A stretch of DNA of 64,000 nt from Acidobacteriota bacterium. GTDB taxonomy: Bacteria > Acidobacteriota > Terriglobia > Bryobacterales > Bryobacteraceae. The notes under the pieces are model-generated. The model was not told the origin of the DNA. It ran no database searches and saw nothing but the letters and a program-made list of their open reading frames with translations. How positions within the stretch are numbered: position 1 is the first letter of the stretch; each line of letters opens with the position of its first letter. The position numbers and the translations under genes were made by a program. The stretch is taken from assembly GCA_029776225.1 (NCBI GenBank), contig JAKOTR010000102.1, positions 62,001-126,000 on the forward strand. Reading direction: 5' to 3'. This document shows, piece by piece, positions 26,055 through 35,684 of the stretch.

Positions 26055-26154
26055 GTTTGTTCTACACGCGCCGAAACCAGTGCTCGTCAAGAGTTGTATG
26101 GCATGGGTTGCGTCGCCGCAACTATATTAACACAACCTTTGCAAAACCAATAAG

Positions 26155-28602
26155 ATGCACATCCGCAAGCGCTCAGCCATTTGGATTGCCGCAGTCGCCC
26201 TGGTGCTGGCGACCTGCAACGGTATCGACGCGAGAACCAAAAAGGGTGACAAATTCTTTAACGAAGGCCGCAAGGCGGAGCAGAGCAAGCAGTGGGACAA
26301 GGCTCTGGAGCTGTATGAAAACGCCTTAGCCGAAGATCCGAACGACGTCGGCTATCAGATGGCCGTGCGGCGTGTGCGCTTCCAGGCCGCCCAGGCCCAT
26401 GTCCAGGAGGGCCAGAAGCTCCGCGAAAGCGGGCAACTCGAGCAGGCGCTGGCCGAGTTTCAAAAGGCCTACGCCATGGACCCCTCCTCGGCGGTCGCCA
26501 TCCAGGAGATCAGGGAGACCGTCGAAATGATCGAGCGCAACAAGAAGGCCGCTGAACGGGGCGCCGAGCTTCCGCCGGAAGCGCGGAAACTGACCGCGGC
26601 CGAACTCGCGCGCCAGCAGGAGTTGGAGCGGATCTCGCGCATCCAGCCGCCCCCGGAGCTGAAACCGCTTTCGCGGCAACCGCTCAATCTCCGCATGTCC
26701 AACCAGCCTCCGAGGGTGCTGTTTGAGACCGTCGGCAAGCTGGCGGGCATCAACGTCCTCTTCGATCCGGACTATAGGAACGATCCCAACGCGCAGCGCC
26801 CCGCGAGCATCGAGCTGAACAACTCGACTCTCGAAGACGCGCTCAACTATCTCTCGGTGATCACCAAGTCCTTCTGGAAGCCGCTTTCCGAAAACGCCAT
26901 TCTCGTCACCAACGATAACCAGGCCAAGCGCCGGGACTACGAAGAGTCGGTGGTGAAGGTGTTCTATCTGAGCAATCTCACCACGCCGCAGGAGCTTCAG
27001 GAAATCACCACCACACTCCGCACCGTGGGCAACCTGCGGAAGGTGTTCACGTACAACGCCCTGAACGCGATCGTCGTGCGCGGAACCACGGACGAGGTGA
27101 GGCTGGCCGAAAAACTCGTGGCTGACCTCGACAAACCGAAAGCAGAGGTGGTCGTGGACGTGATCGTGATGGAGGCCAGCAAAAACAAGACTCGCGACCT
27201 GGCGGCCACCATCGCGTCGCAAGGCGTGCCGGGCATCAACGCCCCGATCCTGTTCACTCCGCGCAACCCGGTGTTGCTGGGAGGAGACGACAAGAATGGC
27301 GACGGCGACGGCGACGGCAACCCTAACCCCAGCAGCGTGCTTTCCGGAATCGGCAGCCTGAGCGCGGGCAAGACGCAGCAGTTGATTTCGCTGGCGCGCA
27401 TCGGAAGGATTTCAACCAACGATTTCTCGATCACCCTGCCCGGCGCGCTGCTTCAGGCGATGATGCAGGACAGCCAGACCAAGATCCTGCAATCTCCTCA
27501 GGTACGCGCGGCCAACGGCCAGAAGGCGATCCTGCGCATCGGCGATAAGGTGCCGATCGCCTCGGGCGGCGTGCAACCGTTCGGCGGCACGGGCATCGGC
27601 TACGGCTCGCTCTATTCGCAATTCCAGTTCGTCGATGTCGGCGTGAACGTGGACGTCACGCCAATCGTGCACGGGGACAAGGAAGTCACGTTGAAGACCG
27701 TACTGGAGATATCCAGTGTCCGGGACCGCATCGATATCGGCGGCATCTCGCAGCCGATCATCGGCCAGCGCAAGATAGAACTCGAACTGCGGCTCCGCGA
27801 GGGCGAGGTGAGCCTGCTCGGCGGGCTCATGCAGGACCAGGACTCCAAATCCGTTTCCGGCGTGCCCGGTTTGATGAACGTGCCGGGATTGGGCCGGCTG
27901 TTTTCCAGCCACAACACGGTCCGCAGCAGCAACGAGCTGCTGATCGCTCTGGTGCCGCACATCGTGCGGACGCCGGGAATCACCGACGTGAACCTGCGGC
28001 CGGTGGCTGCGGGCAACGATACATTCACCAAGCTGAGCTTCGCTCCTCCCCAGGAGACCCAGCCTCCGGCGCCCGAGGAAGCCAAGCCCGCCGCTCCTGC
28101 TCCCGCGCCCGCAGCTCCCGCACAGCAGCCGGGCGCACCGGCGCAGGAAGCGCCTCAAGCGGCACAGCCCGCGCCCCAGCCTGACGGCGCATTGCGTCTC
28201 TCGCTGCGGCCCCCGGTCGTGCAGCCGCAGGTGGGAGGCACTTTCACGATTGTGCTTGAAGCCGAAAACGCGAGAGACTTGTTCGCCGCGCCGTTCCGCC
28301 TGAAGTTCGATCCGCAGGTTCTGCGGTTGAACGAGATTCAGGCCGGCGGGCTTCTCGGCGGCGACGGCCAGAAGATCATCTTCACGCGCAACATCCTGAA
28401 CGACACCGGTGATGCCACCGTCAATCTCAACCGCATGCCGGGCACCGGCGGAGTGAGCGGATCGGGAACCCTGGCCGTATTCACGTTCCAGGCGTTGAAG
28501 CCGGGCAACGCCACCATCACGTTCACGGACCTGACGCCGCGGAACTCGCAGCTTCAGCCGATTCAGGTGAGCATTCCGCAGGCGGTCGTAAACGTCAAGT
28601 AA
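26155..28602 (+). CDS. GspD/PilQ-type secretin with TPR N-terminus and cohesin C-terminus
   Basis: This is an 815-residue protein. After an N-terminal hydrophobic export signal come TPR-like helices (~30-112) and secretin N-domains (~177-328). An Asp/Gly-rich insert (378-393, DKNGDGDGDGNPN) precedes the secretin core (~436-606) with VPGLGRLFSS (577-585) and the ALVPHIVRT end block. A Pro/Ala linker (630-677) leads to a cohesin domain (~678-815). A secretin forms the outer-membrane ring of type II secretion or type IV pili; cohesin would be an extra binding domain. It is followed two bases later by a pseudopilin gene. Confidence 0.9.
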   Translation: MHIRKRSAIWIAAVALVLATCNGIDARTKKGDKFFNEGRKAEQSKQWDKALELYENALAEDPNDVGYQMAVRRVRFQAAQAHVQEGQKLRESGQLEQALAEFQKAYAMDPSSAVAIQEIRETVEMIERNKKAAERGAELPPEARKLTAAELARQQELERISRIQPPPELKPLSRQPLNLRMSNQPPRVLFETVGKLAGINVLFDPDYRNDPNAQRPASIELNNSTLEDALNYLSVITKSFWKPLSENAILVTNDNQAKRRDYEESVVKVFYLSNLTTPQELQEITTTLRTVGNLRKVFTYNALNAIVVRGTTDEVRLAEKLVADLDKPKAEVVVDVIVMEASKNKTRDLAATIASQGVPGINAPILFTPRNPVLLGGDDKNGDGDGDGNPNPSSVLSGIGSLSAGKTQQLISLARIGRISTNDFSITLPGALLQAMMQDSQTKILQSPQVRAANGQKAILRIGDKVPIASGGVQPFGGTGIGYGSLYSQFQFVDVGVNVDVTPIVHGDKEVTLKTVLEISSVRDRIDIGGISQPIIGQRKIELELRLREGEVSLLGGLMQDQDSKSVSGVPGLMNVPGLGRLFSSHNTVRSSNELLIALVPHIVRTPGITDVNLRPVAAGNDTFTKLSFAPPQETQPPAPEEAKPAAPAPAPAAPAQQPGAPAQEAPQAAQPAPQPDGALRLSLRPPVVQPQVGGTFTIVLEAENARDLFAAPFRLKFDPQVLRLNEIQAGGLLGGDGQKIIFTRNILNDTGDATVNLNRMPGTGGVSGSGTLAVFTFQALKPGNATITFTDLTPRNSQLQPIQVSIPQAVVNVK

Positions 28603-28603
28603 G

Positions 28604-29074
28604 ATGCGGAGCAGGCGTCGCAATCAGCGTGGATTGACTTTGGTGGAGCTGATCGTGGCCTTTACGATCATGTCATTGCTTGCGGGGATGGCGGTTCCGC
28701 TCGCGCGTACCAAGGTGAGGCGCGAGAAGGAGCGCGAGCTGCGCCAGGCGCTGCGCGAGATCCGGACCGCGATCGACAAGTACAAGGACGCCTCCGACTA
28801 TAAGTTGATTCCTCCGGGCAAGATCGACAGCGACGGCTACCCGGAAAGCCTGGAGCAACTCGTCGAGGGCGTCAGGATGATGAACAGCCCCGACAAGAAA
28901 ATCCGGTTTCTGCGGCGGATCCCGAAAGACCCGATGACCAATTCGACCGATTGGGGCTTGCGCAGCACCCGCGACGACCCCAACTCGCTGAGCTGGGGTG
29001 GACAAAACGTCTTTGACGTCTATACAAAGAGCACGGAGAGAGCGCTCGATGGAACGCCGTATTCGGAGTGGTAG
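28604..29074 (+). CDS. GspG-like pseudopilin 1
   Basis: This 156-residue protein has a type III (prepilin) signal: the basic MRSRRRNQRG leader, cleavage after Gly10, Glu15 at +5 and a hydrophobic helix (LTLVELIVAFTIMSLLAG). The C-terminal part (DPMTNSTDWGLRS, ending YSEW) resembles major pseudopilins of type II secretion. It follows the secretin by one base and overlaps the next pseudopilin gene by 26 bases. No prepilin peptidase or ATPase is in the window. Confidence 0.85.
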   Translation: MRSRRRNQRGLTLVELIVAFTIMSLLAGMAVPLARTKVRREKERELRQALREIRTAIDKYKDASDYKLIPPGKIDSDGYPESLEQLVEGVRMMNSPDKKIRFLRRIPKDPMTNSTDWGLRSTRDDPNSLSWGGQNVFDVYTKSTERALDGTPYSEW

Positions 29075-29474
29075 CGGCGTACCGCGGTCCCGGCGCGGAT
29101 TCACGCTGATCGAGATCATGATCGTGATGGCGATCGTCTCGATCCTGGTCTCGATCGCCGTGCCGATGTATCAGAAAGCCATTCTGCGGGCCAAGGAGAG
29201 CCTGCTGAAGAACAACCTGTTCACCCTGCGGATGGTGATCGGCCAGTACACCTACGACAAGCAGAAAGCGCCGCAGACGCTGCAAGACCTGGTGACCGAA
29301 GGCTATCTGTCGAAGATACCGGTGGACCCGATCACCGGCTCGAACACCACCTGGCAAGTGGTGATGGAAGATGCGATGACGAGCATCAATCAGATGGAGC
29401 CGGGCATCTTCGACGTGCGCAGCGGCTCCGACCAGATAAGCCCGCTGGAGGGGACCCCCTACTCCGACTGGTAG
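29049..29474 (+). CDS. GspG-like pseudopilin 2
   Basis: This 141-residue protein is read from ATG 29049 with GGAGAG seven bases upstream, inside the end of the preceding gene. The leader is MERRIRSGSGVPRSRRG with cleavage after Gly17, then FTLIEIMIVMAIVSILVSIA (Glu22 at +5). It shares the C-terminal layout with pseudopilin 1 (DPITGSNTTWQVV, ending YSDW), which suggests they arose by duplication. It ends one base before the convergent cupin gene. Confidence 0.87.
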   Translation: MERRIRSGSGVPRSRRGFTLIEIMIVMAIVSILVSIAVPMYQKAILRAKESLLKNNLFTLRMVIGQYTYDKQKAPQTLQDLVTEGYLSKIPVDPITGSNTTWQVVMEDAMTSINQMEPGIFDVRSGSDQISPLEGTPYSDW

Positions 29475-30320
29475 CTATTGCCGGCGGCGCGGGTACAGCG
29501 ACCTCACGGCCAGTATCCGCGAAACGCCGTCGCCGTTGTAAAAGCCCACCGTGCAGTTGAGGCGGAAGAAGAACGCATCGCCGGGCTTGACCGGGTGGCG
29601 GCCCTCTACGCCGTCCATGCCGCCGCCCGCCACCATCTGCCCTTCCCCTTCGAGCAGCAGGTAGATCTCCTCCTCCGAATCGTGATGGTGCGGGAAGTTG
29701 GTCCCGCCCGGCTTGAATTCCATGATGAAGAGGCTGGTCAGCAGATGGCCGGCGGCGATGCGGTCGCGCGTGCTGGTGGCCGGGCCCACCATGAGCTGGT
29801 AAAGCACCGTATCCGGGTGCCCGGCCACCGTCTGTTTCGGAACTTCGGAGAGGTTGGCGATCAGCAGCTTCGGCGGAGGCGGCGTACCTTGGGGGATCCG
29901 GAATCCCATCACAATCAGCCGCAATGGCGCAGCGCCGGGGTTCGAAACGCCGTGCCTGACGCCCGCCGGCAGGTACATGAAGTCGTCTTTCTTTACGGGC
30001 GCGGTTTCATCGCCGTAGAGCAGCGTGCCGGCGCCCTCCATGATGACGTACACCTGCTCCTCGGCCGGGTAGGTGACGGGATTACAGCTTCCCCCGGGTG
30101 ATACCGTGATCTCGCCGAACCGAGCCACCCCGCGCACGACCGAGGTGTCCGTATCGCCTGCGCCGAACACCGGCTTGTAAAGACACGTATCCGTGGATAC
30201 GTCCATCTGTTTCGGTTGGATGCCGGACAGGTGCCGGCGCAGAAAGGTGGGGTCCACTTTTCTCGGCGCCGCGTTCAGCGCCAGCGCACCCGCCACCGCC
30301 AGGAGCAATAGTTGTGTCAT
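29475..30320 (-). CDS. Secreted bicupin protein
   Basis: This 281-residue protein has a signal peptide (MTQLLLLAVAGALALNAAP) and two cupin halves. The first has EEQVYVIMEGAGTLLYG and YLPAGVRHG. The second has FPHHHDSEEEIYLLLEGEG, a metal-binding motif; its second motif (GDAFFFRLNCTVGFYN) lacks the usual His. Reaction unknown. Its GAGGAG ribosome-binding site lies inside a long hairpin (30326-30364). Confidence 0.8.
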   Translation of the reverse strand: MTQLLLLAVAGALALNAAPRKVDPTFLRRHLSGIQPKQMDVSTDTCLYKPVFGAGDTDTSVVRGVARFGEITVSPGGSCNPVTYPAEEQVYVIMEGAGTLLYGDETAPVKKDDFMYLPAGVRHGVSNPGAAPLRLIVMGFRIPQGTPPPPKLLIANLSEVPKQTVAGHPDTVLYQLMVGPATSTRDRIAAGHLLTSLFIMEFKPGGTNFPHHHDSEEEIYLLLEGEGQMVAGGGMDGVEGRHPVKPGDAFFFRLNCTVGFYNGDGVSRILAVRSLYPRRRQ

Positions 30321-30325
30321 AGGGA

Positions 30326-30364
30326 GAGCACTCCTCGGGTGTCTAGTTTATCCGAGAAGTGCTC
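30326..30364 (-). promoter_or_regulatory. Hairpin covering the bicupin ribosome-binding site
   Basis: Bases 30326-30338 pair with 30352-30364 (13 bp, one mismatch) around a 13-base loop. On the minus strand the 3' arm contains GAGGAG, ten bases before the bicupin ATG (30320). The same hairpin lies 18 bases after the end of the nifJ/DHOD-like operon, so it could end that transcript, mask translation of the bicupin, or both. Confidence 0.45.
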
Positions 30365-30381
30365 CCCGGAGCAGCTGGAAA

Positions 30382-31380
30382 CTATCCTCTCAACGCGTAA
30401 GAGTTGAGGACCTTCAGGTAATTCGCACGCAGGAACGCATTCGGATGGGCCACGGAACGCTGGCTCATGCTGCCCTGCATTTGCCTGATCGATTCGTATT
30501 CGTGGTCTTCCATCCAGTTGGTCAGCTCGGTTTTCAACGTGCTGAGGTAGTCGATCCCACGCTTGAGAATCGCCGAGGCCATCTCGACCACCTGCGCGCC
30601 GGCCATCATCGCCTTCAACACGTCGTAGGAGGTGTGGACGCCGCCCGTGACCGCCAGGTCCAGCTTCACGCGGCCGTAAAGGATCGCCACCCAGTGCAGC
30701 CGCGTCAGCAGGTCGTAGGAGTTGCTGAGTTGCAGCGAGGGCACGACCTCCAGCGCCTCCAGGTCGAAGTCCGGCTGATAGAAGCGGTTGAACAGCACCA
30801 GCCCGTTCGCGCCGGCCTGCTGAAGCCGGCAGGCGAGATTGGCCATGGCGGTGAAGTATGGACCGAGCTTAACCGCCACAGGAATGTTCACGCTCGCCCT
30901 CACCCGGCTCACCAGGTCCACGTACATCTGTTCCACTTCCGCGCTGGTGACGTTCCCGTCGGTGGGGATCGTATAGATGTTCAGCTCGAGCGCATCGGCG
31001 CCCGCCTGTTCGATCTTCTTCGCGAAGCTCGTCCAGCCGCCAACGGACGTGCCGTTCAGGCTGGCGATGATGGGAATCTTCACCGCCGCCTTCGCCTTCG
31101 CGATGTGTTCCAGGTAGCCATCCGGCCCCAAGTTGTAGGTGGAGAAATCGGGGAAGTAGGAGAGCGATTCGGCGTAGCTCTCGCCGAGGGAGAGATTGCG
31201 GTCGAGCTCCGTGCTCTCGACCGCAATCTGTTCTTCAAAGAGCGAATGCAACACCACGGCGGCAGCGCCTGAATCTTCCATCTTTCGGATGTTGCCGATG
31301 TCCTCCGAAAGCGGGGAAGCCGCAACCACCAGAGGGTTCGCAAGGTTTAAACCGAGGTACTTCGTTGTCAGGTCGATCAT
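30382..31380 (-). CDS. Dihydroorotate dehydrogenase-like FMN protein coupled to PFOR
   Basis: This 332-residue TIM-barrel protein resembles class 1 dihydroorotate dehydrogenase: the start [43 protein letters not shown] and [19 protein letters not shown]. Its ATG overlaps the nifJ stop (ATGA). In many anaerobes and Acidobacteria such a gene follows PFOR and is not the pyrimidine-pathway enzyme; its reaction is unknown. No other pyr gene is near. Confidence 0.85.
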   Translation of the reverse strand: MIDLTTKYLGLNLANPLVVAASPLSEDIGNIRKMEDSGAAAVVLHSLFEEQIAVESTELDRNLSLGESYAESLSYFPDFSTYNLGPDGYLEHIAKAKAAVKIPIIASLNGTSVGGWTSFAKKIEQAGADALELNIYTIPTDGNVTSAEVEQMYVDLVSRVRASVNIPVAVKLGPYFTAMANLACRLQQAGANGLVLFNRFYQPDFDLEALEVVPSLQLSNSYDLLTRLHWVAILYGRVKLDLAVTGGVHTSYDVLKAMMAGAQVVEMASAILKRGIDYLSTLKTELTNWMEDHEYESIRQMQGSMSQRSVAHPNAFLRANYLKVLNSYALRG

Positions 31381-34300
31381 TTCTTTTCTTCCCTGGTGCC
31401 GGCCGGAACCGGGTTTGCCGCAGGCTCGCCGCCATTACCTGGACCTGGCATTGAGGCCAAGTATTCGTACAGCTTCCAGCGCCTGCGCACGTCCTGCTCG
31501 GCGAGTTCATAAAGCGCCTTAGCCACTTCCGGCTGGCCGTGCCGCAACATCGAGTAACGCGTCTCGTTGTAGATGTACTTGTCAAGGCTCAGGGTCGGAG
31601 CCCGCGAATCGAGTTGCAGCGGGTTCTTGCCCTGCTTAACGAGGTCGGGATTGTAGCGCATCAGAGGCCAGTAGCCGCTCTGCACCGCCGCTTTCTGCTG
31701 GTCGAGCCCGTGGATCAGGTCGTAGCCGTGCGCGATGCAATGGCAGTAGCAGATCAGCAGCGAGGGGCCGTCGTAGGCCTCGGCCTCGAGGAACGCCTTG
31801 ATGGTCTGGCTATCGTTGGCGCCGAAGGCGACCCGCGCCACGTAGACGTTGCCGTAGCTCATCGCCATCATGGCGAGGTCCTTCTTCGGCCGCGGCTTGC
31901 CGCCGAAGGCGAACTTCGCCACCGCGCCGAGCGGAGTGGCCTTGGACATCTGGCCGCCGGTGTTGGAGTACACCTCGGTGTCGAGCACCAGGATATTCAC
32001 GTTCTCGCCAGAGGCGAGCACGTGGTCCAGCCCGCCGTAGCCGATGTCGTACGCCCAACCGTCGCCGCCGATCGCCCACACGCTCTTCTTCACCAGCATG
32101 TCGGCCACGGCCATCAGGTCCAGCGCCTCCGCTGTGCGCAGGCCCGCGATCTTCTGCTTCAGCAGAGCAACACGCTGGCGCTGCTCCTCAATACCCTTCT
32201 CTCCGGTCTGATCGGCATTGAGCAGCGCCTCAGCCAACTCGTCGCCGATCACCGAGGAGAGCTTCTTCACCAGCTCCCGGGCATAGGCGGTCTGCTGGTT
32301 GACGGCAAGCCGCATGCCGAGCGCGAACTCGGCGGCGTCCTCAAACAGCGAGTTCGACCACGTCGGACCGCGCCCGTCCCTGTTGACCGCGTAAGGCGTA
32401 GTCGGCAGATTGCCGCCGTAGATCGACGAGCAGCCGGTCGCGTTCCCGCAGATGGCGCGGTCGCCGAACAACTGGGTCATCAGCTTGAGATACGGCGTCT
32501 CGCCGCAACCCGCGCACGCGCCGGAGAACTCAAACAGCGGCTGAAGCAACTGCGAGTCCTTCACCTGCGCCAGGCTGAGCACCTTGCGGTCGGTCTCAGG
32601 CAGCGACTTGAAGAACTCCCAGTTCACACGCTCCTGCTCGCGCAGCGGTTCCTGCGGCGCCATATTGAGGGCCTTGTGCTTCACCTCGGTCTTGCTCTTG
32701 ACCGGGCAGACTTCCACGCACAGCGCGCAGCCGGTGCAGTCTTCCGGCGCCACCTGGAGCGTGTACTTCATGTCCTTGAAATCGCGCCAGCGGGCGGGCG
32801 CGGACTTGAAAGTCTCCGGAGCATTGGCAAGCAGCGCTCCATCGTAAACCTTCGCGCGGATGCTGGCGTGCGGGCACACCAGCACGCACTTGCCGCACTG
32901 TATGCAGAGCGCCTCGTCCCAGACCGGGATTTCCAGGGCGATATTGCGACGCTCCCACTGCGCCGTGGCGGTCGGGAACGTGCCGTCGACCGGGAGAGCG
33001 CTCACCGGGAGGTCGTCGCCTTTGCCTTCCACGATGCGGGCCGTGACCTTCTGGACGAACTCGGGAGCTTCCTCCGGAACGGGGCGCCGCATATCGAAGG
33101 TGCTCGTCACGGCATCGGGCACCTTTACCTCATGCAGGTGGTCCAGCGCCGCATCCACCGCGGCGTAGTTTTTCTGCACCACCGCTTCGCCGCGCTTGCC
33201 GTAGGTCTTCGCGATGGCTTTCTTGATCGCGGCAATGGCCTCATCGCGCGGAAGAATGCCGCTGATGGCAAAGAAGCAGGTCTGCATGATGGTGTTGATG
33301 CGCCTGCCCATGCCGGTCTGTTCGGCCACCTTGTAGCCGTCGATGACGTAGAACTTCAGCTTTTTCTCGATGATCTGGCGCTGTACGGTGCGCGGCAGAT
33401 GGTCCCAGACCTCGTCCGGGCCGTAGAGGCTGTTCAGCAGGAACACGGCCCCGGGCTCGGCCGCCTTCAGCACGTCGTAGCGCTCCAGGAACGAGAACTG
33501 ATGGCACGCCACGAAGCTGGCCTTGCTGATCAGGTAGGTGGAGCGGATCGGCTTCGGACCGAAGCGCAGGTGGGAAATCGTAATCGCGCCCGCTTTCTTC
33601 GAGTCGTACACGAAGTAGCCCTGGGCGTAGTTGTCCGTGTCCTCGCCGATGATCTTCACCGAGTTCTTGTTCGCGCCCACGGTGCCGTCCGAACCCAGCC
33701 CGTAGAACAGCGCGCGCACGGTCTGCGGATCCTCGGTGGAGAACTCCGGATCGTAGTCGAGGCTCGTGTTGGTCACGTCGTCGACGATGCCAACCGTGAA
33801 GTGGTTCTTCGGGTTCGGCTTCGCGAGCTCGTCGAACACGGCCTTCACCATCGCGGGCGTGAATTCCTTCGACGAGAGCCCGTAGCGCCCGCCGATGATC
33901 TTCGGGAACGTCTTGAACGGCGCTGTGCCGGCCGCAATGGCCTCGGCTGTCGCCGTAACCACGTCGCAGTACAGCGGCTCGCCGGCTGCGCCCGGTTCCT
34001 TGGTGCGGTCCAGCACGGCGATGCTCTTCACCGTGGCAGGCAGGGCTTTGATGAAGTGCTCCACCGAGAACGGCCGGAAAAGCCGGACTTTCAGAACCCC
34101 GAGCTTCTCGCCGCGTGCGTTCAGGTACTCAATCGTCTCCTGCGCGGCTTCGGCGCCGGAACCCATAAGGATGAGCACCCGCTCCGCGTCGGGCGCGCCC
34201 ACGTAGTCGAACAGCTTGTACTGCCGCCCGACCACGCTGGCAAACCTGTCCATGACGTTCTGCACGATGGAGGGACAGGCCAGATAATACGGGTTGACGG

Positions 34301-34991
34301 TCTCGCGCGCCTGGAAGAAGACGTCCGGGTTCTGAGCGGTTCCGCGCAGCACCGGGCGGTCCGGCGACATCGAGCGCTCGCGGTGCGCGCGCACCAGCTC
34401 GTTGGGGATCATCGCCCGCATGTCGTCAAAGGTGAGCTGCTCGACCTTGGCCACTTCGTGCGAAGTGCGGAACCCGTCGAAGAAGTGCAGGAACGGCACC
34501 CGCGATTCCAGGGTGGCCGCGTGCGCAATGAGCGCGAGGTCCATGGCTTCCTGCACGGAGTTGGACGCCAGCAACGCGAAGCCGGTCTGCCGCGTCGCCA
34601 TCACGTCGCTGTGATCGCCAAAAATCGACAGAGCGTGCGTGGCCACCGCCCGCGCCGTGACGTGGATTACGCCCGACGTAAGCTCGCCCGCAATCTTATA
34701 CATGTTGGGGATCATCAACAGCAGACCCTGCGACGCCGTGAAGGTCGCCCCGAGCGCACCGGCCTGCAGTGCGCCGTGCAACGCACCGGCGGCGCCCCCT
34801 TCGCTCTGCATCTCGACAACCGTGGGGACGGTACCCCAAATGTTGGGCTTTCCCTTGGCGGACCACTCATCCGCCCACTCGCCCATCGGCGAGGAGGGTG
34901 TAATCGGGTATATAGCGCAAACCTCACTCACGTGGTACGCCGAGTAAGCAGCAGCTTCGTTCCCGTCGATGGTTACTTTTGCTCTTGTCAT
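31377..34991 (-). CDS. nifJ: Pyruvate:ferredoxin (flavodoxin) oxidoreductase
   Basis: This 1204-residue single-chain PFOR oxidises pyruvate to acetyl-CoA and CO2, reducing ferredoxin. ATG 34991 ([20 protein letters not shown]) is the family start; the open frame runs on to 35303 only by chance. Visible are [16 protein letters not shown], two 4Fe-4S motifs ([13 protein letters not shown] and [13 protein letters not shown]), [12 protein letters not shown] and the TPP-binding [13 protein letters not shown]. The length is normal. It suggests at least facultatively anaerobic or reductive metabolism. Confidence 0.97.
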   Translation of the reverse strand: MTRAKVTIDGNEAAAYSAYHVSEVCAIYPITPSSPMGEWADEWSAKGKPNIWGTVPTVVEMQSEGGAAGALHGALQAGALGATFTASQGLLLMIPNMYKIAGELTSGVIHVTARAVATHALSIFGDHSDVMATRQTGFALLASNSVQEAMDLALIAHAATLESRVPFLHFFDGFRTSHEVAKVEQLTFDDMRAMIPNELVRAHRERSMSPDRPVLRGTAQNPDVFFQARETVNPYYLACPSIVQNVMDRFASVVGRQYKLFDYVGAPDAERVLILMGSGAEAAQETIEYLNARGEKLGVLKVRLFRPFSVEHFIKALPATVKSIAVLDRTKEPGAAGEPLYCDVVTATAEAIAAGTAPFKTFPKIIGGRYGLSSKEFTPAMVKAVFDELAKPNPKNHFTVGIVDDVTNTSLDYDPEFSTEDPQTVRALFYGLGSDGTVGANKNSVKIIGEDTDNYAQGYFVYDSKKAGAITISHLRFGPKPIRSTYLISKASFVACHQFSFLERYDVLKAAEPGAVFLLNSLYGPDEVWDHLPRTVQRQIIEKKLKFYVIDGYKVAEQTGMGRRINTIMQTCFFAISGILPRDEAIAAIKKAIAKTYGKRGEAVVQKNYAAVDAALDHLHEVKVPDAVTSTFDMRRPVPEEAPEFVQKVTARIVEGKGDDLPVSALPVDGTFPTATAQWERRNIALEIPVWDEALCIQCGKCVLVCPHASIRAKVYDGALLANAPETFKSAPARWRDFKDMKYTLQVAPEDCTGCALCVEVCPVKSKTEVKHKALNMAPQEPLREQERVNWEFFKSLPETDRKVLSLAQVKDSQLLQPLFEFSGACAGCGETPYLKLMTQLFGDRAICGNATGCSSIYGGNLPTTPYAVNRDGRGPTWSNSLFEDAAEFALGMRLAVNQQTAYARELVKKLSSVIGDELAEALLNADQTGEKGIEEQRQRVALLKQKIAGLRTAEALDLMAVADMLVKKSVWAIGGDGWAYDIGYGGLDHVLASGENVNILVLDTEVYSNTGGQMSKATPLGAVAKFAFGGKPRPKKDLAMMAMSYGNVYVARVAFGANDSQTIKAFLEAEAYDGPSLLICYCHCIAHGYDLIHGLDQQKAAVQSGYWPLMRYNPDLVKQGKNPLQLDSRAPTLSLDKYIYNETRYSMLRHGQPEVAKALYELAEQDVRRRWKLYEYLASMPGPGNGGEPAANPVPAGTREEKK

Positions 34992-35075
34992 TGGGTTTCG
35001 ATCTTCTTCTGGAATATTCCTTCGGTGGCGCGAACCGTGCGTCCGCCCCACGGCGTGGAAGGGAAGTAGACAACC

Positions 35076-35081
35076 ATTATA
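35076..35081 (-). promoter_or_regulatory. Candidate -10 element for nifJ
   Basis: On the minus strand CCTATAATGG gives a perfect TATAAT about 85 bases before the nifJ ATG. No convincing -35 hexamer is present at 16-18 bases upstream, so confidence is low. Confidence 0.35.
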
Positions 35082-35474
35082 GGACTTTTTCGTCCGATAT
35101 AGCCGCTTCGCCCCACGGCGGCAGCTCCCGCCGCGGGCGAACACAGCCGGTTCCGTCTTGACCGCCTTGCAGTGGACATTGACGCGCCTACAGCAAACCT
35201 GGAGAGTCCCCGTCTGCCATGAATTAATCTGCACGCCTGGGGCCAGCCCTTGGATGGCGGGAGGACCGCCGTTAACATTGCAAAAGAAAAGGCTCGCCCT
35301 CACACCGTCATCGCGCCGGCGGCAAACATCTCTGGGGGAAAACCCCCAATCGGGCGAGAAATCGCACCAAAGAGGGTGAATGTATCTTCATCCGTTGGGT
35401 GGAAAAACGCGGTTCCTGCCGAGTGGTTGTACGCCGTCTACGCGGTTACAAGGGCCGGCCCGCCGCGGTAGAGG
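35082..35474. other. Gene-free region with several hairpins upstream of nifJ
   Basis: I found no convincing gene in these ~390 bases. They hold three stem structures: GGCGG-GAGGA-CCGCC (35256-35270), TGGGGG-AAAA-CCCCCA (35333-35348), and an enclosing 7-bp stem CTCGCCC/GGGCGAG (35293-35299 with 35352-35358). This could be a structured RNA or leader; nothing identifies a known class. Confidence 0.35.
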
Positions 35475-35684
35475 TCAGACGGCTTTTTCGGCCGGCTGCT
35501 GGGAGGACGTGTCCTGTCCCGCGTCTTGAGCCGAGTCGAGGGGAACCTCGCACTCGCAGCAGTCGCTGCATCGCTTGCACTTGCAGCAAAGGTGGTTCGG
35601 GCACGCGTCCTTCGTGCAGTAGACGCAAATCTGGGTGGATGGTTCGCCGCAGATACTGCAATCGAAAGTACGGGCGTCGCTCAT
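35475..35684 (-). CDS. 69-aa Cys-rich zinc-finger-like protein
   Basis: This small protein starts at ATG 35684, preceded by GAGGAGAAG. It has twelve cysteines and one His within residues 9-45: FDCSICG, QICVYC, ACPNHLCCKCKRC and DCCECE. The spacing suggests two cross-braced zinc sites (B-box/ZnF-HIT-like). The tail is acidic and Gln-rich. Its ATG overlaps the stop of the upstream secreted-protein gene (ATGA), so the pair is coupled. No known family recognised. Confidence 0.7.
   Translation of the reverse strand: MSDARTFDCSICGEPSTQICVYCTKDACPNHLCCKCKRCSDCCECEVPLDSAQDAGQDTSSQQPAEKAV

Noticed and set aside
26055-26154. tmRNA (ssrA) gene next to smpB
   Set aside because: The gap before the divergent secretin gene is about 100 bases, too short, with no tRNA-like ends.
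31539-35069. 1176-codon open frame antisense to nifJ
   Set aside because: The minus strand encodes a textbook PFOR with all cluster and TPP motifs; the antisense product is Arg/Val/His-rich without recognisable motifs.
35158-35471. Two overlapping ~73-aa plus-strand frames upstream of nifJ
   Set aside because: No ribosome-binding site, low-quality composition, and they cross the hairpins; treated as non-coding.
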